Positions 25,476 through 33,263 of a DNA stretch of 36,010 bases are shown in pieces. Positions within the stretch are counted from its first letter, which is position 1; each line of letters starts with the position of its first letter. The stretch spans positions 1-36,010 of the forward strand of contig DAHXOT010000042.1 in assembly GCA_027364735.1 (NCBI GenBank), written 5' to 3'. The DNA comes from Hydrotalea sp. (GTDB lineage Bacteria; Bacteroidota; Bacteroidia; Chitinophagales; Chitinophagaceae). Both the position numbers and the translations under genes were made by a program. Below the pieces are notes generated by a model, which was given only the letters and a program-made list of their open reading frames with translations, was not told where the DNA came from and did not search any database.

Positions 25476-26063
25476 TTACAAACTGATACCCATTTTTATT
25501 GATAGCCTTTTGAAATAAAAGTTATAATTGTAGTTGGTGGTTTGTTGTAAAATTGGTGGTACTCGAGCATCACCAATAATTTGGGCATAGCTAAACTGCT
25601 TGATACTCCATCCTGCAGAAATAAAAAAATTCGTTGTTTTTGTAATTGATTTATTAATTCCTAATCCGACTTCTTCGTAAATACTGGTTTTAAAAATATA
25701 AGCGTCTTGCCCATTCCAACTCCAATGTTTTGGATAATTGCTATTGTGTAATGTAAAATTCATTCCTGTATTAACATATATAAATGGCCGCCATTCTTTA
25801 TGATTAAGGTATTTTCTAACATCAATAAAAATAGGAATGCTTGGAACTTCATACTGATCGTAAGCTATACCTACACCCACATACCAGTTATTATGCAGTT
25901 CAAATCCATTGCTGGTTTGCAAACTTGTGGAACTTGAATTTTGTCCAATAATTACGCCGGTATTATTAATACTTCTGAACTGATATTTTTTTTTGTTTTG
26001 TTGTGCATTAACTTCTTGAATTAATAGTAACAATAGCCATACATATAGGATACTTTTTTTCAT
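25476..26063 (-). CDS. Small outer-membrane beta-barrel-like protein
   Basis: A 195-aa exported protein with a signal peptide of about 20 residues (ending VNAQ) and then alternating hydrophobic/polar strands: GFELHNNWYVGVGIAYDQY, WRPFIYVNTGMNF, SIYEEVGLGINKSITKTTNFFISAGWSIKQ. It ends in YFKRLSIKMGISL, a plausible last barrel strand. The size would suit an eight-stranded barrel. It is the last gene of the four-gene minus-strand operon headed by the ECF sigma factor and begins 2 bp after the LVIVD lipoprotein gene. Its function is unknown; it may be an output of the sigma factor or part of the sensing complex. It ends 45 bp from the end of convergent proS. Confidence 0.78.
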   Translation of the reverse strand: MKKSILYVWLLLLLIQEVNAQQNKKKYQFRSINNTGVIIGQNSSSTSLQTSNGFELHNNWYVGVGIAYDQYEVPSIPIFIDVRKYLNHKEWRPFIYVNTGMNFTLHNSNYPKHWSWNGQDAYIFKTSIYEEVGLGINKSITKTTNFFISAGWSIKQFSYAQIIGDARVPPILQQTTNYNYNFYFKRLSIKMGISL

Positions 26064-26065
26064 AA

Positions 26066-27340
26066 TTAATTTTTTGGAGTAATGCTTAGTTTGCTAATTA
26101 ACCTAATATTATTTGCGTTTGAATAATTGTATTGGTATAATCCATCGGCAGCGGTAATAATAGCTGTTCCATTTAAACAAATAACATCGAAAGGATTATT
26201 AATAGAAAATGAAGTAATTAATTGCAAATTGGAAACATCGGTAGCATCGTAAAATTTTACAACATCATCACACACTATTAATATTTTTCCATCTTTACCT
26301 AACCCATTGGGTTTACTCATGTTATATGTTTTTACCCAATACGGGTTGGTAACATCGGTAACATTTACAATATCTAATTCATTGTTAACTCCATTGCAAT
26401 AAGTACCACTTCGCAAGGTTATAAAAGCATTAACACCATCTGTAATTACAGGATCGCAAGCTGTTGCGTGTGAAAATGTTTTTATTAATGTTGGATTATC
26501 GGGATTGGCAATATTAAAAATATACATTCCCGAATAAGAGCCTAAAAATAGTTTATCGTTAAAAGGATAAATGGTTTCAGGTGTGCCAATTCCTAAATGT
26601 AAGTTTTGTCTGCTTAGAAATGAGGGAGAAGATGCATCGGTAATATTTAATGCTATTAAATTCTCTGCACTTATAGTATAAAGCCTATTATTAACGATTG
26701 CAATTTTAGACATAGAACCGGCTATGCCAGTAGTTGATGCTGCCGTTGCGGCATATTGCGAGTTGTTAAAATATGCACCACCGGTTGATAAATATATTCC
26801 ACCTGCATTCCAACTAGGAATTGGAGAAGCTGCATCAACTGTTGTATCTCGCTTAATCCAATCTATAATTGTTTTACCGCTATCAACATAATATCCGTTA
26901 ACATATCTTCTATCCGGATAAACATCGGCTGTATAGCTTTTTATAGCAACATTATTTGGATTACTAATATCAATTGCCAACAAATCGGTATAGCAATCGG
27001 CAAATAAAATATTGCTATTAACACCCATATCTTCATTGCCGGGAATTTTAATAAAAGCTTTATTAATTGGGTTAGCAGAATTGCTATTATCAATTATATG
27101 AATGCCTTTTTCTTTTTCTGCTAAAAATATATAATTGCCCTGCACATAAATTTTACCCGGATTTACAATTGGTTGTGCGGCATCGCTTTTAATAGAAGCT
27201 CTTACTTCGGCATTGGTATGTATTACCGGCGTATAAATTGTATAGGTAAGTTTTCCTGAATCTTTAATACAGCTTTTTAATGCAATTAAAATTATTACGG
27301 TTAAAGGAAGCAGTAACAAAAGTTTTATTTTCTTTTTCAT
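26066..27340 (-). CDS. LVIVD-repeat beta-propeller lipoprotein
   Basis: A 424-aa lipoprotein. Its signal peptide has lipobox ending at Cys24, and the mature N-terminus is CIKDSGK. The body is made of repeats of about 40-45 residues with a consensus like 'V.G.Y.F.A....GI.IIDISNP.NP..IK', visible at IYVQGNYIFLAEKEKGIHIIDNSNSANPINKAFI, LFADCYTDLLAIDISNPNNVAIKSY, LYTISAENLIALNITDASSPSFLSR, LFLGSYSGMYIFNIANPDNPTLIKTF and ELDIVNVTDVTNPYWVKTY. This is the LVIVD (beta-propeller) pattern known from Bacteroidota surface and periplasmic proteins. It likely mediates protein contacts. It is third in the sigma-factor operon, 14 bp after the barrel protein. Confidence 0.88.
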   Translation of the reverse strand: MKKKIKLLLLLPLTVIILIALKSCIKDSGKLTYTIYTPVIHTNAEVRASIKSDAAQPIVNPGKIYVQGNYIFLAEKEKGIHIIDNSNSANPINKAFIKIPGNEDMGVNSNILFADCYTDLLAIDISNPNNVAIKSYTADVYPDRRYVNGYYVDSGKTIIDWIKRDTTVDAASPIPSWNAGGIYLSTGGAYFNNSQYAATAASTTGIAGSMSKIAIVNNRLYTISAENLIALNITDASSPSFLSRQNLHLGIGTPETIYPFNDKLFLGSYSGMYIFNIANPDNPTLIKTFSHATACDPVITDGVNAFITLRSGTYCNGVNNELDIVNVTDVTNPYWVKTYNMSKPNGLGKDGKILIVCDDVVKFYDATDVSNLQLITSFSINNPFDVICLNGTAIITAADGLYQYNYSNANNIRLISKLSITPKN

Positions 27341-27354
27341 AAAAATTTATTTAA

Positions 27355-28647
27355 TTATTTTTTTGCTGAATACTTAATTGGAAATTGTATTTGAGCAGAA
27401 AAATATTGTTTAAAATAATTGGTATTATTGAATTGATATAATGGAGTTATTCCTTGTTCAATTTCTATCGTTGCATGAACATTGTTCTTAAATTGTATCC
27501 CTAAACCAAATGTGGTAGTTAACTGAAATTTTTTTATTAATGATGCATTGTAAAAGTATAATTGCCGAGTGTTATCTGCAATTAGCCAATTATTGAATAA
27601 TAAAAATTCTGTGTTAATTCCTGTAAAGAAGTACCAATTTTTATTGTGTATAGCATTAATATAATAGTTAAGTAAGAATGGAATTTTTATGGTGTGAGCA
27701 TAATTAATAACAGTATTATTTTTTCCTGTATTGAAAAAATAATTCGAAGTGCCTAAACTACTATCCACTCTATTTCCTGTGGGTTGGTTATTTTGTTGAT
27801 AGCTATAAGTAGCACCGGTTAAAAAAGACCAATGCCGGTTTATTGTTTGTTCAACTAAAACGCCTGCATCTAAATGAAATCCTTTATTTGGATTACTACT
27901 ATTTGTTGTGGTTTGTGGTGGCGATATTGCCCCAGTTGAGCCTGAATTGTAATTTGAGCCGGCTGCTGAAGAATATCCGGGAAAAATAGTATTTACCGAT
28001 AACAGACCTGCGTTAACAGTCCAAAACCATTTTCTTTTTGCAATAATTTTTTGGGGTATATAACTATTGGATTGAACAGTAGATGAATCTGGATTTTTAA
28101 TTGAAATATTGGATGGAATAAATTTTTTATTGCAATCAATCATCTTTATTTTTTCAGCATCTGCAATAACATTTGGTGTAACCAATTTTTCTTCAATTAC
28201 TTGTCTATTATTGTTTGTAATTGCAACCGACAAATTATCGTCATTGTTGTTGGGAGGAAATATATTTCTTGTTGTAAGAAAATCTTTTTGGGCAACTTTT
28301 TTTCCTGCTGTTTTATTTTCTTTCAATTTTGGTAGTAATGTAGTTTGTTTCTTTTTTTCTATTATTGTTGCATTTTTTTTATTAAATGGTATGGCCAAAT
28401 TTTTATCTCTTTTTTGTAATTGAACTTTTGTAGTGTTGTAGTTTGCTTTGTGTTGTGTTAGTAATATTGTTTGCCAAATAATAAAGCTGCTAATTAAGCC
28501 TATTAAAGAAAACCACCACCAAAAAACACCGCTATCTTTGCGTTGCGGATGTAAAGCTCTTTCAATATCTTCCCAAATTTGCGGTGAAGGTTCAATGCTA
28601 AAATTGCTTAACTTTTTTTCAATATTTTTTTCAAATTCCTTTTGCAT
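27355..28647 (-). CDS. Inner-membrane-anchored protein with C-terminal beta-barrel domain (putative anti-sigma/sensor)
   Basis: A 430-aa protein with three parts. Residues 1-40 are a short cytosolic segment (FSIEPSPQIWEDIERAL) resembling the N-terminus of sigma-operon partners in this phylum. A single hydrophobic helix lies at about 41-63 (VFWWWFSLIGLISSFIIWQTILL) with no cleavage site. Next is a Lys/Asn-rich linker of about 140 residues without recognisable fold. From about 207 the sequence alternates like an outer-membrane barrel of the PorT/OMP_b-brl type (HLDAGVLVEQTINRHWSFLTGATYSYQQ, IKIPFLLNYYINA, KNWYFFTGINTEFLLF, LTTTFGLGIQFKNNVHATIEIEQGI). It overlaps the upstream sigma gene by 17 bp, implying translational coupling and an anti-sigma role, which is inference. 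Confidence 0.8.
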   Translation of the reverse strand: MQKEFEKNIEKKLSNFSIEPSPQIWEDIERALHPQRKDSGVFWWWFSLIGLISSFIIWQTILLTQHKANYNTTKVQLQKRDKNLAIPFNKKNATIIEKKKQTTLLPKLKENKTAGKKVAQKDFLTTRNIFPPNNNDDNLSVAITNNNRQVIEEKLVTPNVIADAEKIKMIDCNKKFIPSNISIKNPDSSTVQSNSYIPQKIIAKRKWFWTVNAGLLSVNTIFPGYSSAAGSNYNSGSTGAISPPQTTTNSSNPNKGFHLDAGVLVEQTINRHWSFLTGATYSYQQNNQPTGNRVDSSLGTSNYFFNTGKNNTVINYAHTIKIPFLLNYYINAIHNKNWYFFTGINTEFLLFNNWLIADNTRQLYFYNASLIKKFQLTTTFGLGIQFKNNVHATIEIEQGITPLYQFNNTNYFKQYFSAQIQFPIKYSAKK

Positions 28648-29191
28648 TATTTTTTATATTGAGTACTTCATTATTTTTTAAATCTTGAATTAACATTGCT
28701 CTTGCTCTGCTGTATTGACTGCGAATTGTGTTAATATTTTGTTTTAGTAAATCGCATACTTCGTTGTATTTATATCCTTCTATTGCAATAAGGTTAAAAA
28801 CAATTTGATAGTTGCCGGGCAATTGCCGAATAGTTTCTATAATATCTTGTACTTCTAATTTTATTTCAGGATTATCCTCACTTACCGCATGAAGTAAAAC
28901 ATCATCATTTATCATTTCCTTTTTATATCTTTTATGTTTGTTGATATAAGTTATTGCTGTATTAATCATTATTCTTCTTATCCAACCGCCTAATTCTCCT
29001 TCGTTTTTATATTGATGGATATTGGTAAATACTTTTATAAATCCTTCTTGCAAAACATCTTCGGCATCTTCTAAACTTTTGGTATAGCGATAGCATAGCC
29101 CCAGCATTTGTGCAGCATATTGCTGATACAATAAATACTGAGCATCTTTTTTTCTTGCAATACATTTCTTAATTAAATCTTCTTTGTTCAT
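28631..29191 (-). CDS. RNA polymerase ECF-type sigma-70 factor
   Basis: A 186-aa alternative sigma factor. Region 2 spans about residues 20-90, with RYTKSLEDAEDVLQEGFIKVF (core binding) and GWIRRIMINTAITYINKHKR (-10 recognition). Region 4 spans about 117-170, with ETIRQLPGNYQIVFNLIAIEGYKYNEVCDLLKQNINTIRSQYSRAR, the helix-turn-helix for -35 recognition. It has no region 1 or 3, as usual for ECF factors. It is the promoter-proximal gene of the operon with the membrane-anchored barrel protein, the LVIVD lipoprotein and the small barrel protein, so envelope stress or cell-surface sensing is the likely signal. Autoregulation is likely but no self-recognition motif is identified. Confidence 0.94.
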   Translation of the reverse strand: MNKEDLIKKCIARKKDAQYLLYQQYAAQMLGLCYRYTKSLEDAEDVLQEGFIKVFTNIHQYKNEGELGGWIRRIMINTAITYINKHKRYKKEMINDDVLLHAVSEDNPEIKLEVQDIIETIRQLPGNYQIVFNLIAIEGYKYNEVCDLLKQNINTIRSQYSRARAMLIQDLKNNEVLNIKNNAKGI

Positions 29192-29327
29192 TGGCTATGC
29201 TCTATTACAATGACTAAGCTATTACGGTTTTCATTGCAAATGGCAACAAAAGTTGATAAAATAGTTTGACAGAATATTTTCTGAAATTTCTTTGAAGAAG
29301 AATATTGATAGGTTTTAGAATGGACAA

Positions 29328-29357
29328 TTGCTCATTTCCATCTTTCCTATACTTTTG
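29328..29357 (+). promoter_or_regulatory. Bacteroidota-type promoter of truB
   Basis: TTG at 29328-29330, a 19-bp spacer and TACTTTTG at 29350-29357 match the -33/-7 consensus. The element ends 4 nt before the ATG at 29362, which both supports that start and predicts a leaderless mRNA. Confidence 0.7.
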
Positions 29358-29361
29358 CCGA

Positions 29362-30057
29362 ATGCAACCAATAACTTCTTTTTTAGAGGGAAAAGTATTA
29401 GTGTTTGATAAGCCATTACGATGGACTTCCTTCGATTTGGTAAAAAAAGTGCGAATACTTACTAAAGTGTCTAAAGTTGGTCATGCAGGAACTTTAGATC
29501 CGTTGGCCACAGGTATTTTAATAGTTTGCACTGGTAAGTACACTAAAAAAATTAATGAATACATGGGAATGGAAAAAGAATATACCGGAACTTTTACCAT
29601 TGGCTCTACAACGCCTACCTACGATTTAGAAAGTGAACCTATTAATTTTACCGATATAGGCTCTATTACCGAAGAACAAATTTATGCTGCAACAAAAAAA
29701 TTTATAGGTAATATTTGGCAAGTACCGCCTCAGCATTCTGCTATAAAAAAGGATGGAAAGCCTTTATACTTATCGGCCAGAAAAGGAATTGAAATAAAAG
29801 TTGACCCAAGACCTGTAACTATTAAAAGTTTTGAAATTACAGCAATTGATTTGCCAATTATTCATTTTAAAGTTGTTTGCTCAACGGGAACGTATATAAG
29901 AAGTTTGGCCCATGATTTTGGAAACGAATTACAGGTTGGTGCATATTTAAGTAGCTTATGTAGAACAAGAATTGGTAACTTTTCTATTAAAGATGCAATA
30001 AGTATTGATGGATTTGAAAATGAAATTAAACAAATGCGATTATTGTTAAACGAATAA
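29362..30057 (+). CDS. truB: tRNA pseudouridine(55) synthase TruB
   Basis: TruB converts U55 in the T-loop of tRNAs to pseudouridine. The 231-aa protein opens with the family segment FLEGKVLVFDKPLRWTSFDLVKKVR, followed by VGHAGTLDPLATGIL with catalytic Asp46. The YTGTFTIGSTTPTYDLESEP strand, PPQHSAIKKDGKPLY, and CSTGTYIRSLAHDFG segments follow. It lacks the C-terminal PUA domain, as short versions in this phylum do. I choose ATG 29362 rather than an in-frame TTG at 29305, because the promoter's -7 box lies between the two and the longer form only adds Cys/Phe-rich residues. It is convergent with tamL, 54 bp between stops. Confidence 0.95.
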   Translation: MQPITSFLEGKVLVFDKPLRWTSFDLVKKVRILTKVSKVGHAGTLDPLATGILIVCTGKYTKKINEYMGMEKEYTGTFTIGSTTPTYDLESEPINFTDIGSITEEQIYAATKKFIGNIWQVPPQHSAIKKDGKPLYLSARKGIEIKVDPRPVTIKSFEITAIDLPIIHFKVVCSTGTYIRSLAHDFGNELQVGAYLSSLCRTRIGNFSIKDAISIDGFENEIKQMRLLLNE

Positions 30058-30111
30058 TGGCTACTAATAAAATTATAATGCAGTAATGATATGTTTAGCC
30101 ACTTGTATATT

Positions 30112-32526
30112 TTAAAAAGGTAAATTAATACCAAACTGAAAAGCCCAATTATTTACTTCTACACCATTAAATCTTTTTTCTACCCATTTTAAATTTCTTA
30201 AATCGGCCCAACCATCATTATATTGCCGGGCAGGGTCTTTTAATTTATAGCCAAAATCAAATCGTAATAAAAAATAAGATAAATCAAATCTTAAACCTGT
30301 GCCAACGCCAATAGCTAAATCTTTTCCTAATCTTGATAAATCGAAAGAAGCATTTGGATTAGTAGGGTCTGCTTGAATATTCCATATATTACCCATGTCG
30401 GCAAATAAAGCACTACCAATTTTTACAGAACTAAAATTCCAGATTATAAAACGGTACTCTATGTTAGCTTCTAATGCCATATCTCCAAAGCGATCGGTGT
30501 AGCCGGTAGGGTTAATTGTATCGCTGGCAACAGAAGATACTAAACCTAATTGACGAAGATTCCATGCTCGCATACTATTGGGGCCGCCTAAAAAATATTG
30601 TTTAAATGCCGGAATAGATTTGCCTGAAGTGGGTATGCCGGCACCGGCAAAAAATCTTGCAGCAAGTTCACTTTTTTTCTGTTTATGTGAAAAAATAAAC
30701 TCCGATTCGAATTTGGCATAATCGAATATTTGATCGTTTATTTTGCTGAAAAGCGATAATAATAGCCCCGATTCTTCGGCATAAAAGCGAACACTATAAC
30801 TATTATTCATATTTTTTTTACCTACAAAAACTCTGGAAAGTTGAATATTGCTTCCTACAACATTTCCATTTCTGATAGAGTTTCGTAAAAACGGATAACT
30901 AACAAATGCATTAATTAATCCGGTTAAAGTATCTACTTTGTATAATTCAATATTGAGTGGTTTATAGGTCCATGCCCATCCCGCAGTGTTTTTGCTCCAT
31001 TCATATCCCCAACTACCTACAAATGACCTTAATCGATAATAATCTTTCCTGTCGTAATAAGTACCACTTACCGAAAATAAAGTTCTTTTATTATTCAGGT
31101 TATTTAAGTAACTCCAGTTTTTAAATGGCTGAATAAGTTTTGGAAAAATATAGGTATGTGATAGGGTAACCTGAAAACTTTGCAATAATGAGTTAGTAAT
31201 TGTATCGGTATTAGAAATAAAGCTAAGTTCGGTTCCTATACGTAAATTGGTAACAGATTGAATAGCTTGTTTCCAAACATTTCTATTTCTATAAGTGAAA
31301 TTAGTAGAGATACCAAATAAGCTTCCGGCCGTAAAATCTCCGGTATTTCTGCTTCCCTCTAAATCAACTGAAAAATTTTGTTTAATAGCAGGTACCAAAA
31401 AGTAATAAAGGTTTAGTGAATCTTTATTAGTAGGAATAATACGAGCATCGGTTTGTTGCCATGCTCCAATTCGGCTAAGCGTATTTAATGTTTTATAAAA
31501 ATCTGTTTCATTATATAAATTGCCATTATGTAAATAAGTATATTCTTTTAGTGGACGCGATACAAATTTTCCTTCTTTGTATCGCATAATCAAATTTTTA
31601 TTTTTTTCCTCTTTAAAATTCGATTGTGTAATTAAGCTATCGGGTATATCGGATAATTTTGTTTCGGGGTAGAAATAAGTTTTTGCAACAAAGTATTGAT
31701 TAAGTTTAGACGAATCTTTAAACGGTTTTTGTTTAATAACAATATCCCATTTTGGGTTTTCTCTTTTGTTTTTTGCTGCTTCTGCAATTAATTTATTTAG
31801 TTCAATAGGGTCGAGTGTAAGCGGTAATAATTGTGTATCGGTTGTATCGGTTAAGGCAAATAAGTCATCCCTCGAAAATTTATAATATCCCTTATCTCTA
31901 TATAAATTGGTTAATCTGTCTAATTCATTACTAATATTTTGTTTACTAAAAACAGTACCTTTTTTTAATAAGCTTTTGGTTTTATTGTAATCGGCAATTT
32001 TTTGCATGCTAGAATCTAATAGGATATAAGCAGTAGAATCGATAGTTACATTTTTGCCGGGTTGTATATTCATTAAAACTGTTGCTCTTATTTGATCGGG
32101 AATTATTTTCGATGGATGAAATATTTTATTCCATAATCCTAAATGCCCAATTATTGTATCAAATTTTGGAACAGAGTCTTTGATTATGGCATAATAATAA
32201 CCTTGAGAATTAAGGTAGCCCGACATTAATTTCTTAGTACGAATAATATTTCTTTCCTCAAATGTTGGCGGATTTTTAATTACATAAAAGAACCATAATT
32301 TTTGTAGTTTGGGTATTTTTAAACTATCATCCCAATAATTTTCTAAATCGGCTGTTAAGCGTTTTTTCTCATCTTTGATAAGATTACCGTTTACAGTAAT
32401 TTCGGTGTTATAAATAAAAGGTTTATTAATGGGGGCTTTTTTAACGGTGGTACACGAAATAAAAAAAATTATCGTTGCAAAAGCCGATATAAAAAATTTA
32501 ATGAATGTTTTTCTGGTACAATACAT
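30112..32526 (-). CDS. tamL: TamL: BamA/TamA-family outer-membrane lipoprotein
   Basis: An 804-aa outer-membrane protein. The signal peptide carries lipobox FIS|C (Cys25), so the mature protein is lipidated, the feature that distinguishes Bacteroidota TamL from TamA. POTRA-like segments occupy about residues 35-400 (ITVNGNLIKDEKKRL, ISNELDRLTNLYRDKGYYKFS, FYKTLNTLSRIGAWQQTDARI). The Omp85 barrel starts near 415 (FSVDLEGSRNTGDFTAGSLFGISTNFTYRNRNVW). KQYFLGGPNSMRAWNLRQLG near 660 corresponds to the conserved loop-6 VRGY/F-like region, and the last strand ends WAFQFGINLPF. With TamB it would assist envelope assembly. Its ATG is only 5 bp from that of the divergent methyltransferase gene. Confidence 0.88.
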   Translation of the reverse strand: MYCTRKTFIKFFISAFATIIFFISCTTVKKAPINKPFIYNTEITVNGNLIKDEKKRLTADLENYWDDSLKIPKLQKLWFFYVIKNPPTFEERNIIRTKKLMSGYLNSQGYYYAIIKDSVPKFDTIIGHLGLWNKIFHPSKIIPDQIRATVLMNIQPGKNVTIDSTAYILLDSSMQKIADYNKTKSLLKKGTVFSKQNISNELDRLTNLYRDKGYYKFSRDDLFALTDTTDTQLLPLTLDPIELNKLIAEAAKNKRENPKWDIVIKQKPFKDSSKLNQYFVAKTYFYPETKLSDIPDSLITQSNFKEEKNKNLIMRYKEGKFVSRPLKEYTYLHNGNLYNETDFYKTLNTLSRIGAWQQTDARIIPTNKDSLNLYYFLVPAIKQNFSVDLEGSRNTGDFTAGSLFGISTNFTYRNRNVWKQAIQSVTNLRIGTELSFISNTDTITNSLLQSFQVTLSHTYIFPKLIQPFKNWSYLNNLNNKRTLFSVSGTYYDRKDYYRLRSFVGSWGYEWSKNTAGWAWTYKPLNIELYKVDTLTGLINAFVSYPFLRNSIRNGNVVGSNIQLSRVFVGKKNMNNSYSVRFYAEESGLLLSLFSKINDQIFDYAKFESEFIFSHKQKKSELAARFFAGAGIPTSGKSIPAFKQYFLGGPNSMRAWNLRQLGLVSSVASDTINPTGYTDRFGDMALEANIEYRFIIWNFSSVKIGSALFADMGNIWNIQADPTNPNASFDLSRLGKDLAIGVGTGLRFDLSYFLLRFDFGYKLKDPARQYNDGWADLRNLKWVEKRFNGVEVNNWAFQFGINLPF

Positions 32527-32531
32527 AATCT

Positions 32532-33263
32532 ATGCTAAGTCGTAATGAGGTCAAATATATTCAATCTTTGTGCCACAAAAAACAAAGGCAACAAGAAGGG
32601 ATATTTATTGCCGAAGGACCAAAAATTATTGAGGAAATATTATTATCCAATTATAGGATAATAAAAATATATGCCATAGAGGGTGAGGCTGAATATTATT
32701 CTGCCTCTCATTCCAATGTGGTAGCAATTACTGAAAACGAATTAAAAAACATAAGTGTATTACAAACACCCAATAAAGTATTGGCTTTAGTAGAGCAAAA
32801 AAAAGAAGAAAAACAATTTGATTTACATAACCAATGGACATTGATGTTAGATGATATACAAGACCCCGGCAATTTTGGAACCATTATTAGAATTGCAGAT
32901 TGGTTTGGGATTAAAAATATTATTTGCAGTAATGGCACTGCCGATTTGTATAATCCAAAAGTAATTCAAAGTACTATGGGTAGTTTTACTCATGTAAATA
33001 TTTTTTATAAAGATTTAAGATCTTTTTTGCAAAACAATGTTATTACTGTTTATGGGGCTGTTTTAAATGGAACAAATATTTTTTCGGTTAATAAAAATAC
33101 GGAAGGAGTAGTATTGATAGGAAATGAAGGTAAAGGAATAAATAAAGAACTGCAGCAATTTATTAATCAGCCGGTAACTATACCAAAAATAGGTAATGCA
33201 GAGTCTTTAAATGCGGCCATTGCAACAGGAATTATTATTTCGCAATTATTGAATATTGGTTAA
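32532..33263 (+). CDS. TrmH/SpoU family RNA 2'-O-methyltransferase
   Basis: A SPOUT-class methyltransferase of 243 aa that uses S-adenosylmethionine to 2'-O-methylate rRNA or tRNA; substrate is not determined. The N-terminal L30e-like substrate-binding domain (residues about 1-95) starts RNEVKYIQSLCHKKQRQQEGIFIAEGPKIIEE, as in RlmB-like proteins. The SPOUT domain shows motif 1 LDDIQDPGNFGTIIRIADWFG (about 103-123, with catalytic Asn/Arg), motif 2 VLIGNEGKGI (about 194-203) and motif 3 IPKIGNAESLNAAIATGI near 217. The family-typical N-terminus supports the ATG at 32532, five bases from that of divergent tamL. The stop codon TAA directly abuts the stop of the convergent permease gene. Confidence 0.92.
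   Translation: MLSRNEVKYIQSLCHKKQRQQEGIFIAEGPKIIEEILLSNYRIIKIYAIEGEAEYYSASHSNVVAITENELKNISVLQTPNKVLALVEQKKEEKQFDLHNQWTLMLDDIQDPGNFGTIIRIADWFGIKNIICSNGTADLYNPKVIQSTMGSFTHVNIFYKDLRSFLQNNVITVYGAVLNGTNIFSVNKNTEGVVLIGNEGKGINKELQQFINQPVTIPKIGNAESLNAAIATGIIISQLLNIG
32552..32559 (-). promoter_or_regulatory. Candidate -7 element of tamL inside the methyltransferase gene
   Basis: On the minus strand the bases read TATATTTG, an exact TAnnTTTG match. It would start tamL transcription about 20 nt upstream of its ATG, within the first codons of the divergent gene. The nearest TTTG candidates for -33 lie at N16 and N23, both off the optimum. Confidence 0.4.

Noticed and set aside
30058-30101. Inverted repeat TGGCTA/TAGCCA between truB and tamL ends
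   Set aside because: The loop exceeds 30 nt and no T tract follows, so it is not convincing as a terminator.
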